Shown here: piece by piece, positions 22,444 to 32,759 of the stretch
How positions within the stretch are numbered: the first letter of the stretch is position 1
How the letters are laid out: each line of letters opens with the position of its first letter
Assembly: GCA_031841125.1 (NCBI GenBank)
Contig: CM063106.1
Coordinates: 11,284,001 to 11,348,000, forward strand
Length of the DNA stretch: 64,000 bases
DNA from: Acanthococcus lagerstroemiae
Taxonomy: Eukaryota; Arthropoda; Insecta; Hemiptera; Eriococcidae
Reading direction: 5' to 3'
The notes under the pieces: model-generated
What the model was told of the DNA's origin: nothing
What the model saw: only the letters and a program-made list of their open reading frames with translations
Databases searched by the model: none
Program-made: the position numbers and the translations under genes

Positions 22444-22615
22444 CTGTTGTTACTAGATTCTCTGTTTGACCTAGAGCCTGAAATTTGAGAAAGTTGAACA
22501 TTTTATTACAATCTAAAATTCGAAAAGTAAAAGACTTATCTTCCAATGTCACAAGCTGAATCCGATAGCAAATGTTCTGTTGTTTAATTTACTGTCTTTG
22601 GTCCTGGTGAATATA

Positions 22616-22717
22616 TCGGGCCGTACATCCGAGTTTCCAAAATTTTGCTACATGTGTCAAAAACTTCACCTTTTGGTTGCTGTTAAGAGTAGTCGATATT
22701 AGCGATGTACGGCCCGA
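22616..22717. mobile_element. 102-bp MITE with perfect 14-bp inverted ends
   Basis: TCGGGCCGTACATC at 22616 and GATGTACGGCCCGA ending at 22717 are exact reverse complements. The homologous site in composite copy 2 (about 3143-3161, minus) reads GGTGAATACAGGAGGG without the insert, giving an empty site. The TSD is not clear. Confidence 0.75.
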
Positions 22718-23078
22718 AGGAGGAAAATTTAGTTTGAAACAAAAGTGAAAACTCCATGTATTTTTCCCACAAGAACGAAAGGGAACTTCTGGTACGGATT
22801 CCCCTAACCCAATCGACAGGAAACTTTGTATTTTTTTTTTTAATATATATATATATTTGATTTGATTTATTTTTATTGGAATAAATTTAGGAGAAGAATT
22901 AGAGGAAATTCAGAAAAAAAGATCACCAAGAGTAAACAACGACCACCTCAATGTGTAAAAGAAGTTGTGTGTTCCTCTCAAGTATTCCTAACATTCTTCC
23001 ACCTTATCCTCCCAGAATAGGGTATGCTTATGTGCGCAAATGTAAGTGCTTGGAGGATAAGGTTCCGATCTGCATTTG

Positions 23079-23402
23079 CAGAGACGAAACTATGGGGAGG
23101 GGGAGGGGGATGAAACACCTCCAATAATTAGGCAGTCAGGAAATTTTGAAGCTGTTTATTTGAAATTTTCATTTTCTAAGAACATTTGTTTGTTTATTAG
23201 ATACTATTATTATTATTATTATTATTATTATTTTTTTTTATTTTTTTTTTTTTCAATTAAAAATATTTTGATTGAAAAATCGGGCAATTTTCAAATTTTT
23301 TGAAAATGTTGTCGGCAAATTTTTAGTTAAAAGAAAATGTTTGTCGGCAAATTTTCCTTCTCCACCCCCCCCCCCCAAACTTTAAGTCAAGTTTCGCCTC
23401 TG
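23079..23402 (+). repeat. A repeat (3' terminal repeat of composite copy 1)
   Basis: CAGAGACGAAACTATGGGG to TTAAGTCAAGTTTCGCCTCTG. It includes an ATT microsatellite and a T-rich tract at 23205-23255. Confidence 0.85.
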
Positions 23403-23410
23403 ATCAAGCG

Positions 23411-24720
23411 TATTTTTTTACTGATGTTTACACAACAGATGCCCAACATGACGAAATCTGACCAATTTTGATGAAAAAAGGACGACAAACCAAGGATAAT
23501 AGACTACACCGGTAGGGATACTAACGCAACCCGCACAGCTTTACGTCATCGGAATAATTTTCGTAAATAATTTTTTACGCGAGCTAGTTCGTGTAAACTG
23601 GTGGGGATTACAGGACGGGCTATATTTTCTTCTTTTTTTTTTACTTTTTGCTTTTAATCTTCCATTAAAAGAAGGTATTTTTTGTTTCACAATTTATTTT
23701 GCATACAGTTTTTTAACATGGACATGCTTTATTATTTAATACCATAAGCCAATCAATTTTCCCATGAAAATCTTCGCAAGAGTAATAAAATTGATGGCGA
23801 AACCCTTACCCAAAATGTATTTGCACCGGGCCCGCATTTTTTCTAAGGGTCCGTACTCGATTTAAAAAATATCAGAAAAGCCTTTTTATGTAGCAATTTG
23901 TTTTACATTCATTTTTCTAAGTTTATTTATCATTTTCAAAATTTAAGTATTATTATTATTTTTTTTTTTGAAGGACGACCACCTGAGGCAAGTTTCCAAC
24001 TAAATATAAAAAATAATTTAAAAAAAAACACTAAATTATTACCTTGAGGCCCCCGCTTAGCTCTCGCCGTCAGTGGGTAACAACAACGCCAGGAAGTGAG
24101 TTTTCCCATTTTAGTTACTGCCAAAAATGGAATGTCTCAAAAAAAAATCAACCTCATAAAATGTTACAAAATACACTTCTTCAGCATCACGTCACAAAAT
24201 CCGTTCAAAATATTTTTGGAAGGGGAGATAATCGCCTTAGAAAAATGGGTTCAGTTATTACCAGCGGGCACCGTAGATCAAAATGGAGTTTGATCATGTA
24301 GGAGGACGTCTAGAGAACATAACATATCGTCGGGTCAGTGTGATTTGGAGCTATATCCAAAATAGCTAATTTTGCTACAGAGGGAAAAGAAGTTTTCACG
24401 TCATGAGTTTACTGACAAAAGTGGAATTGATCAACAAGATATTGTGGTATGTCTTTGTATGAACTTTCATGCGTGAGATTGTTATATATTCCCAACAAAC
24501 GTCAAATTCTCTTTTCTTAAAAAAAAAAAAAAAGAAGAAAAAAATGGGAAAAAAGAAAGAGAAAATGGATACGAACCCTTTTCGCTCAAATGAAATAATG
24601 GAGATTGTCACCTTTTTTTCTAAATCTCCACGACAATCTTCAAGAATGATGCTAATTCGTTGCCAGTTCATTTCTGTAATTAAAATAATTAATATTTTAC
24701 GTAAATTATTATGACACTCT
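23411..24720. other. No recognisable gene
   Basis: A+T-rich sequence with homopolymer runs (A at about 24519-24535). Overlapping short frames carry only low-complexity residues. Confidence 0.45.
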
Positions 24721-24724
24721 GGAT

Positions 24725-25195
24725 TGTAATATCCCCGGAGACTGGGTTATGGACCTTTTTCAAACCTACCCATTTACCTATATGGTCGAACACTCAGTAT
24801 TTTGACTACTGTTCGTGGTCTTTTTCCAATAGACGGACGAAGGAATTTATATAGATAACTTTTTCGTATTCCAAATTCCAATTATTATTAATATATACGC
24901 GAAAATACACTCGTGTGAGTCAGGAATGTATAGTTTCCTCGGAGTCTGGGTTGTGGATATTTTTCTAACCTACCCATTTACCTATACTGATATCACCACG
25001 CGGTAAGTATCCCATATACAACACAACTAGTAACCTATACTTTGAGAGAGATGAAATTTACGAAAATAAATTCGAATCAACCGCAAGGGAGCGGAGGGGT
25101 CAGTTGACGGGTCCACTCTTCATCACACGGTAAGTACCTACCCATATACGACGTATACAATCACCAACGCATCAAGAGAGATGAAATTTTCGGCG
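24725..25195. repeat. Two local tandem duplications
   Basis: CGGAGACTGGGTTATGGAC plus CAAACCTACCCATTTACCTA at 24737-24785 recurs 200 bp later at 24937-24985. A CAC-CGGTAAGTA ... GAGAGATGAAATTT unit at 24995-25065 recurs at 25123-25190. Divergence is about 15-25 percent by eye. Confidence 0.6.
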
Positions 25196-25890
25196 ACTTG
25201 CCAGAGTGCTACCAACCAGAGATGCCGTTAAGTACCATTCATTCAGGACTTACCAACAAGTCCAGATGTGGATGGGAGGAAGCCAAGGGGTCTACGAGAA
25301 GTTGCCATCTGCTTAGGGATGGAAGATTACCCAACAAAAGGTGGATATTATTATCCTCATCATCCTGAAGTAGTACATTTTTCATTCTTAAAACCCCCCT
25401 CATTATTATTCACTCTTGTAACAATGTCACCAGTGTTAATTGAGTGATTCATATGTTCACAGGTGTGGTTCCCATCACCACAACAATGGATGCTACCCCA
25501 GAACAGCTGCTCCGCATCGTCAGCTGCAAGTGCACAACTGGTTGCGCCACCGCTGCCTGCAGCTGTAAAAAGGCTGATCTGTTGTGCTCCACAGTATGCA
25601 AGCACTGCGTGGGCACAGCATGCGAAAACAGCCCTCAGCCTGACACCAACAAAGTCGATACTGATGACGAGAGTGAGAAAAATCTCCCACTTACGCCTGC
25701 ACCAGACATGTCCATGGGCCCCAACAACATTGACGACGACGACGACGACGAGGTGGATGGTACAGCAGCCCCCAAGCGCTCCAAATTGTTAACAGCGCCT
25801 CATGAAGTTTTTATACATAAAATGTATAGTTATACTTGTATTATTGTACATACTACCATTATTCTTATATCAATTATAGTCTTCAATTAA
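25195..25890 (+). pseudogene. CXC (tesmin-like) domain ORF, C-terminal part of a repeated arthropod gene family
   Basis: Two exons. In the first (about 25203-25340) the frame reads LARVLPTRDAVKYHSFRTYQ then QVQMWMG, followed by an in-frame TAG at about 25311. After a probable intron ending TTCACAG at 25463, the frame continues VVPITTTMDATPEQLLRIVS, then CKCTTGCATAAC, CKKADLLCSTVCKHC and CVGTAC. This cysteine array is a CXC/tesmin-type zinc-binding motif. It is followed by an acidic stretch of aspartates and PKRSKL. In insects this pair (a PPT-x-H-x-YR-x-x-QVQ-x-W block, then CXC) ends a multi-copy family of uncertain function, probably transposon-associated. The stop suggests a dead copy or a mis-drawn exon. 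Confidence 0.6.
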
Positions 25891-26098
25891 TTCTTGGTTA
25901 TTATTCATTGATTCCAACTACCTGATCTATGTTTAATGAGGTTCAGGATTATGGGTTGACAGAAATTTACAGTAGGGTGATGACCTGCCACTATAACATT
26001 GAAATAACTACGCTTCACAAAAACAGGCTCTTAGTCAGCTGACCTCCCCCGCCCCCGTGTTCCAGCATGTCGAAATTGATGAGTGATTACCATAATTA

Positions 26099-26479
26099 GT
26101 GGTCTCAAGTGTATCGATACTATCGATAAAATATCGATATAAAAATTATCGAAAATATCGATAGGTTTTCTAATGTATCGATATTTTTGATAATGTTGTT
26201 ATCAGTTTGCTTTAGAAGAAAGAAACGAGAAACGAAAAGGACGCGAGCACGCGACACCAGGGAAAAATGAAAAATACTGCGGTTTTCATTGTTCGTTCTT
26301 GTATCCTTCAATAATCTATTTATATAATAGAAGATTAGGCGAACTCAGATTCACAATTTTTAGCTTCATAACTCATTTTTAAAAATTGTCAGCCTTTTAA
26401 AAAATATCAATAATTATCGATATTTAAAAAAAAATATCGATAAATATCGATATGAAAAATGACCTTTATTTGAGACCAC
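26099..26479. mobile_element. 381-bp inverted-repeat element rich in TATCGATA, 11-bp TSD
   Basis: Ends GTGGTCTCAA and TTGAGACCAC are exact inverted repeats of 10 bp. Both sides carry TACCATAATTA (26088-26098 and 26480-26490). Eight copies of the palindrome TATCGATA lie inside, five near the left end (26112-26190) and three near the right (26415-26453). An 11-bp duplication is longer than that of hAT or pogo elements and falls within the range reported for MULEs, but the class is not settled. Confidence 0.8.
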
Positions 26480-26989
26480 TACCATAATTACCATAGAACT
26501 GATGGCAGTTGAAAACCTTCGTTTTTGGCCAATTTTGCTATTTTGAGAAAATGTCTCTAACTTTGATCGGCTGTATCTCGGTTAATATTAGGTTTAGAAG
26601 AGAGTTTATGCATACAAAATTGTAGCAAATTTAATGCTCTACAACTTTAAAAATAAACGTTTTGATCGAAAACCATTTAGTTTAGAAGTTACGAGCGAAA
26701 AACCGAAGAAAGTCCGAAAATTTTGAGGTTTTTCGGCCCTCCCCAAGTTAGCACAGGGTCTGTGGGGTGGAAAACTTGACGGAGTTATCCTACAGAACCC
26801 CCGAACAACATGTAAAAGTTCCATTAACTTTGGAATTTTTTCCAGGTACAATGTACATATCTATTGGACTACTAGTGTAGGGATTTAAAATTACAGCGTT
26901 CAACCCTTCTCGCAAGTGACGAGTTCGGCGTTCATATACCGCGTACATTGTAGGTTACTCCATATTTACATGCTCGTGTGATCTTGAAC

Positions 26990-27290
26990 GCCAGTTATCT
27001 TGGTTGGTATGGGATTCACGAAAAAAACATATATATTATTTTTGCTGAGAATTTTACACTCTTTAATTTTGGTGAGGAATATTTTTACCTATAACTCAAT
27101 TTTAAGCTCGATACAAGCCAAAAACTGTTTCCGGGGGCACTTTTTGGACTCTGGGGAGGGTGATGCTCACACCGGGGGAGGGGTAAAATTACGGAGCTTT
27201 TCCCAAGAAGGTACTAAACAATCGTAGTTCAGCTGTGCTGTAATTAATTCCATCAAAAATGCTAATTCCCCTGGACTAGTGATGGTTCCT
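26990..27290. repeat. Third, diverged copy of the 7.2/9.4 kb repeat
   Basis: GAATTTTACACTCTTTAATTT, AAAAACTGTTTCCGGGG and AATGCTAATTCCCCTGGAC align in order with 9500-9745. No terminal structure was seen. Confidence 0.5.
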
Positions 27291-27399
27291 TTGATCACAT
27301 ACCATCAAATGTACCCCCTATAAATATCAACTTGATGCTGTACGGAGAAATATCGAGCTCAATTATCCCGGGAAGTGTTTTATCGGTGTGAAGCATTTT

Positions 27400-27717
27400 A
27401 TCAGGGATTAGATGAAGACCTGAAAAAAATTATTGATTCCTGCTCCAGGCACCGGGAAAAAGAACAAGATCGACAACACCACAAGGAGTATGAGATGTAA
27501 CCTTTCCAGATAGTGATAGTGATTAACATTGTCAAGTACAAGCTGTAAAATTTTTATGTTTCTGATGATCATTATTATATTTGTATAGTAAATTTTTGAT
27601 TTTATCAGAGTATCGTTTTTGTAATCGCTGTATAGAATATTATGTTCGCTTATCCTCAAAAATCGTTATCCGCATAACCCTCCGTCCAAATTCATGCGGA
27701 TATACGGCATTCTACTG
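27400..27717 (-). mobile_element. Partial pogo-type element, one end only
   Basis: The end CGGATATACGGCATTCTACTG at 27717 followed by TA resembles the CAGTAG...GGATAA ends of the MITE at 44727. It is preceded by TTCGCTTATCC and CGTTATCCGCATAACC words. The opposite terminus was not found. Confidence 0.45.
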
Positions 27718-28317
27718 TATTGTAAAACTGTAAACATTGGATATAGCACCTTATCGCCCAAATTTATTGAGAGGAACTGGATACGTCACCTTCAATTTTT
27801 TTAATTTAAGAGAAAATTATTGAAAACAGCATTAACTACAGTATTTTATTCGATGTAGGGGAGACGGACGTACCTTGGAACCGGACGTACCTTGGAACAA
27901 CCATAATATAAGTGGTATTTAGCACATCCTTGCAGTTGGGTTTTTTACTACCATGTAGAGTATCCAAAAAGACCAGGTTATGTGAATGTTGGAAGCCGTG
28001 TGCAGTTTAGTGATAAAGTTATTGCTGCTTTTGTGAAAACGAGGTGAAAAATAGTTAATTTAAGGTTCTGAATTTTCCAAGATTAAGATGCATAATTGAA
28101 TATTTTTATAAATCATTGTACATCAATCGAAAGAGTAAGTATTCGGCTAATTGCTTATGCTTTGAATCAGACCATTGACATTATTGTTTTTCATGAATCT
28201 GACGAAATGTGTGTTATTAGTGATGGACATACCTTGGAACAAGTGTATGAGACATACCTTGGAACACACATTTCATTACTTTTCCCACTATTTCATGATT
28301 ATTTACGTATTTTATAG

Positions 28318-30622
28318 ATGCCGAGGAGTAAAACCGGCGTGAAACGTCCTCCTGTCAATGTAAAAAATTTAGAACAAGCTGTACATGTGTTTTTAAAAAA
28401 ATTGAATTTTCGGCAAGCGGCATATGAGTATGGCGTTAAACTTGGGACTCTACATCGGCATTTTATGAAATTCAAAAACGGAAGTGAGTTAAATCCAATG
28501 TTAATAGTACCTACAACTCATACCTACCTACGTGTTTTCATAAATTTCTCCTATTATAAATTACCCAGGTGAAAATGTAGAAAATATCGATTCTACGAAT
28601 GAGCAGAGTACTTCCTACCAATACACTGCAACCAATGCAACTCGAGCTGTATTCACAAAAGAACAAGAAGACGCCCTTGTCATTTACTTAAAAAAAATTG
28701 CGAATATGAACTATGGTCTTACCACTAAAATTGCCAGGAAATTTGTCTTCAAGTATGCTCGGGCAAATCAGTGCAAATTCCACTCAAGCTGGTTAAAGAA
28801 TGAGCAGACAGGGCGTATGTGGCTTCAACGTTTCTTAAAATGACATTCAGGTAAAAATGGCATATCAATGAGAAAACCGGAATCAACTTCTCTGGGTCGC
28901 TGTACGACGAGTTTCAACAAAGAAAACGTCAATGTATACTTCGAGCATCTGAAGAAAGTTTGGAGTCAGTTTGGTCCGTTTCCTGCTCACAGGGTGTTCA
29001 ACCTGGATGAAACTGGAGTGACCACTGTGCAAAATCCGGGAAAAATAATCGCTCCAAAAGGAGCAAAACAAGTTGGTATAGGTATACTTAAGTTTTAATC
29101 CTGATTCACCTACATCAAGTATGCCTACTTAACTCAAAATATTCCCCAACAGGTAAAGCTACCTCAGCAGAAAGAGGAGAATTGTGCACAATCATCTCTG
29201 CGATAAATGCGGCTGGAGGCATTGTACCACCACTTATTATTTTTCCTCGTTTGCGGAACCGAGATCACTGCCTAAATGAAACCACATGTTTTCCGGGTAC
29301 AAAGGCCAGCTTTACAAGAACGGGTTGGTCAAATGGCGCGATTTTCCACGATTATTTATTCAATCATTTTGTTCCTTTCGTTATGCCGTCGAAAAGTAAT
29401 CCGATTTTGCTAGTTTTTGACAATCACGACAGTCATATTGATCCAGATGATGCTCTGTTAGCCAAAGAGCTAGGTAATTATAAATAACCATATCATATAG
29501 GTACCTACCATTCAAATAACTTTGTGTAGGTTAATTACAACGATGTTCAAATTTTTAATAGGTAGGTATCAATATTGTAACTTTGCCACCTCATACCTTA
29601 CATGTCCTTCAACCGTTGGATAAGACTGTATTTTTCCCATTCAAGAATGCATACAATTCGCAAGTGGACAATTATCTTTTTACACATCCTGGAAAAACTT
29701 TTACTGTGTATAATGTGGCTGATGCGGTTTCTGTAGCATATCCGCATGCTTTTTCGGCAAATAACATAATCAATGGCTTCAAAAGTACTGGTAGAGGTAT
29801 ACATAAACTGATCATTTTTTCCCACTCATAAATATTGCCATCAAATAGGTATGTTAACATTGATTTATTACAGGATTATATCCACTTGACCCCAATAAAT
29901 TCACCGATGACGATTTCATGAGCGCGTTCGTAACCGATAGATCACTACCATGTAACAATACTTTGCAAGATTCTAGTTCACCGCCTCTGGATTCCTCTCC
30001 TACTACATCTCTTCCCAAAATTATAACTCCTGCTCAGAATTCGCTGCCTAGTTGTTCTCATGCTACTGAAAATGAGCCTCATCAATCTGATCAATCTGTA
30101 ATATCGCTGGAAGTAGAACTACTACCAAACGAGCGCCGTAAATCATCACTTATAAGTCCGGAAGACGTAATGCCATTTCCGAAGGCATCACCGCGGAAAC
30201 AAAAGAAAACCAACAGACGTAAGATGAAGTCGACTTTACTTACCAGTTCACCAGTTATTAAAGAACTTAAAGAAAAGAAAACAACAAAACAGAAGGTTAT
30301 ATGTGAAAAAGAAGCAAGGAAGAAAGCAAAAAAGGATAGAGTGATTAAAAAAATTATTTAAAAAAATGAATCCCAGCCCAGAACCAAGAAACCTCGAAAG
30401 AAAATGCTGGAAAAGCCCAAGAAGCAGACGTGCCGAAAACTGTTTGAAGAAAATCCATCAGACTCAACCTCGTGTTTAATCTGTGGCGGCGATTTTGAGC
30501 TTCAATCTAAATCCAACGAAGAGTGGATTCAGTGCAACCCGTGTCAACTGTGGGCTCATACGTCATGCACGGATTATGAGGGGGTGGGTTTCTATGTGTG
30601 CGATACGTGCAGAATTGTGTAA
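28318..30622 (+). pseudogene. pogo-like transposase with PHD finger, five exons, two premature stops
   Basis: Exons by reading frame and GT/AG sites: 28318-28483, 28569-29081, 29153-29473, 29566-29796, 29874-30622. Exon 1 starts MPRSKTGVKRPPVNV and holds a psq-type helix-turn-helix (FRQAAYEYGVKLGTLHRHF). Exon 2 has a CENP-B-like second DNA-binding domain (KFHSSWLKNEQTGRMWLQRF). The DDE_1 catalytic core follows, with its acidic residues in FNLDETGVTT, LLVFDNHDSH and LHVLQPLDKTVF. Other family marks are KGAKQVG, the TSAERGELC stretch and HTLHVLQPLD. A lysine-rich linker leads to a PHD finger (CLICGG, WIQCNPC, WAHTSC, FYVCDTC). In-frame TGA at 28841-28843 (likely CGA before) and TAA at 30359-30361 make it non-functional as read. 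Otherwise no frameshift was found. Confidence 0.88.
30404..30622 (+). other. PHD-type zinc finger at the transposase C terminus
   Basis: Cys4-His-Cys3 order: CLIC, then WIQCNPC, WAHTSC and FYVCDTC, ending CRIV and stop. The same module ends the P2 element (10.8 kb) and both P3 remnants (1.1 and 45.7/46.6 kb). PHD fingers usually bind histone tails, so a role in target choice is possible but only inferred. Confidence 0.75.
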
Positions 30623-31148
30623 GTCTAGGTATAGGTACCAAATATCGTATTTTTTCCAAAGATTATGTGCCTGTTACTTTCGTTTTTTCCTAAAATAATG
30701 TTACGTAAGTCTAGGTATACCTACTATTGTGTTTTTTCGAAGATTATGTGCCATTTATTTTCTCTGTTTTGTTCTAGAATTACGTTTCTATTATATTATA
30801 TATAATATATATCAATGAGTTACGTTATTAATAAAGTGTTTTTTTGCATTTTCTGCATTTTTTTGAATTTTCAAACAGGTGTTCCAAGGTACGTCCAGCG
30901 ATGTTCTAAGGTATGACCCATGGACGTACCTTGGAACAAAATTTTCACATTTAAAAAAAAATTTATTTTGAGGATTGTGGTGGGGCATTTTCAAAACTTT
31001 TTATGTAGAAATGTGCGGAAATGCTAGTACTATTCAAAAATGTAAAAACTTGTAAAATTTGATGAAACTGAAATTCACAAAAAAATTAAAACTGATAACT
31101 GTTCCAAGATACGTCCGTCTCCCCTAGCATGAAATTACTTTTCCAATG

Positions 31149-31303
31149 CAGGGGCGTAGCCACGAGGGGGGCTGACCTCTCGGCATTAGCTGAAAATGTG
31201 AAAAAATTAAAATTTATTCTGGCAATAGTAAGTATTACACCTGTAATGTTGTAAAAGTGAAGACCCTCCCCCCCCACTCATACAAAGTCTGGCTACGCCA
31301 CTG
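31149..31303. mobile_element. Family B MITE, perfect 8-bp TSD
   Basis: Flanked by TTCCAATG at 31141-31148 and 31304-31311. Ends CAGGGGCGTAGCCACG and TGGCTACGCCACTG. 155 bp, inserted 25 bp beyond the pogo-like element. Confidence 0.92.
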
Positions 31304-31922
31304 TTCCAATGATACCAAAATCTCATTTTCGAGAAAAACTATGGACTTAGCTCCAAGTCGCACAGATTCAATTTCTACCTCGTGTGACAACTGCGTTATA
31401 ATAATTTTTCAAAGAGCTGCTATTATTCGATGTTAGGAACACTTTTCTATCTAATTTTTGGTTGAATTACAACGAAATGTGTGATATAGGCAAAATATTA
31501 AGCAATGTACACGTATCAAAGCATTTCAAAAAATACTTCCGGGAACGACTGCGATTACGTATACAGTGCTGATAGCTGATAGCCGACCTTCCGCTGTAGT
31601 GGTTTTACGCTTCAGTCCTAATATAACTTGCCACACCCTAAATTCTGTCTAAGTTAAGCCGATTCATCTCCGGCCAGCACAAACCGCATAGTGAGCTTGC
31701 GTTAATTCGTTTAAATGCTGCTGAAAATGAGTTTAAGAGTTAGGCTGCTTATCGAGATGTTCTTTCGAAATTCGTCCAGAATCCAAAATTTTTCGGGAGA
31801 CATATAATTTTCACAATTTAGTTGTACCGACTTTTAGGAGAAAAGGTAGGTATTTTTATTTCCGTGATGTCATTACACTGTTTTGTATATGCTCTAAAAA
31901 ATGTTATGACGTCCAGAAGTAT

Positions 31923-32094
31923 CAGCCAGCGTGGTGTTCAACGGATGGGGGTGGGGGTGGGGGTCTGGTCATACTCCAAAATTCGGGAAGGAGGAGGATG
32001 TTAGAGAGAGGTGCTAAAATTAGAAAAGCTATTATTTGAAGAATTCGCAAACGGGTCCAAACCTCCCTCCTAGCTACGCCACTAGAAAGTATAT
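31923..32094. mobile_element. Probable decayed family B-type MITE
   Basis: Right end CTAGCTACGCCACTA resembles family B. The left end CAGCCAGCGTGG is weak. Flanks AGAAGTAT and GAAAGTAT agree at 6 of 8. Contains GGGGGTGGGGGTGGGGG near 31947. Confidence 0.45.
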
Positions 32095-32140
32095 TCATTG
32101 GTTTTTTTCATTACACTAATGAACAAAATGAAATTTTTTG

Positions 32141-32560
32141 TTTGCACAACGCATTTAAGGAGGTGATTTTTGAGTACTTTTCAACGCTGAATACAGTGCC
32201 GTCGGCCGTTTTTCTCTATCACGTCTAGTTTTTCTGATCAAAAACTATAAAAAATTCAACTAAATGTGTTCAAAAAGAGGTTTAGGAACTGAATGTGGTC
32301 ATACTGATTCGTGTTGTTGTGTGTTGCGGTCGTGTGTAGTGGTGTGTATTCCGTCTGTTTGTTTTCTGTTATTGTGGTCTGATAACACTGATAATATCAG
32401 TCAGTGGTACCGCTTATTCCAGTGCAAAAACAAAATGGAAACGAATTTCAGTAATTTAGACCTCCGAATTGTAACGTGATAGGGAAAAATGGGTCGCAGT
32501 ATCGTGTTCAGCGTTAAAAAGTACCTCAAAATCACCTGTCGAAATGCATTGTGCAAAATA
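32141..32560. mobile_element. Inverted-repeat element carrying the GCTGAATACAGTG motif
   Basis: About 85-bp arms: 32141-32225 (GCACAACGCATTTAAGG, GGTGATTTTTGAGTACTTTT, CAACGCTGAATACAGTGCCG, CCGTTTTTCTCTATCACG) and its diverged reverse complement at 32476-32560. They enclose about 250 bp. No TSD was identified. Related single arms occur at 34380, 34745, 40905 and 61900. Confidence 0.6.
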
Positions 32561-32759
32561 GTTGTTCAGTAGTGTTATTTATAAGGACTTACCGGGCAGG
32601 CCCGTAACCAGGGGAAGGGTAGGGACAACGCCCCCTGGCTGCGCTTTTTGCTCCCCCCTCCCTGGAAAATCCATTTTTTTAGACGTCTCACAGGAGAAAT
32701 AAAGCTCTTAACTCCAAGGCCATTTCTTATCAAAAAATAATTTTTTTATTTTACATATT

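Larger units (their letters stand above)
21383..23402 (+). mobile_element. Composite A-interior-A element, complete copy 1, 8-bp TSD
   Basis: Flanked by TTCAAGCG (21375-21382) and ATCAAGCG (23403-23410), 7 of 8. It starts CAGAGGCGAAACTATAGG and ends AAGTTTCGCCTCTG. Two A repeats lie in direct orientation (21383-21708 and 23079-23402). The interior 21709-23078 includes two later insertions: about 21889-22443 and 22616-22717. Without them the interior is about 710 bp. It has no coding region, and no tRNA-primer site or purine tract that would support a retrotransposon. The same order and orientation in the copy at 2204-4721 shows that A-interior-A is a fixed unit. Confidence 0.85.
27858..31124 (+). 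mobile_element. Nearly complete pogo-like DNA transposon (P1), TA duplication
   Basis: Inverted ends GGGGAGACGGACGTACCTTG and GGGGAGACGGACGTATCTTG (continuing GGAAC) differ at one base in 24. TA lies on each side (27856-27857 and 31125-31126). The 16-base motif GGACGTACCTTGGAAC recurs eight times near the ends: plus at 27866, 27883, 28225, 28250 and 30922; minus at 30881, 30903 and 31101. These are the expected arrangement for transposase-binding sites. The single gene inside fills most of the 3267 bp. The near-identity of its ends implies recent activity. Confidence 0.92.

Noticed and set aside
21383..23402. Straight LTR retrotransposon reading of the composite
   Set aside because: 8-bp duplication, CAG...CTG ends, no polypurine tract, no gag/pol remnant; kept only as an alternative to test.
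24469..24714. Lysine-run open frame
   Set aside because: Frame is dominated by a poly-A tract; low complexity.
25360..25605. Minus-strand frame opposite the CXC ORF
   Set aside because: Shadow of the plus-strand coding sequence; the cysteine pattern only makes sense on plus.
29598..29860. Minus-strand frames opposite exon 4 of the transposase
   Set aside because: Shadows of the recognised DDE exon.
30483..30698. Alternate plus frame over the PHD finger
   Set aside because: The in-frame finger is the supported reading; this frame has no motif.
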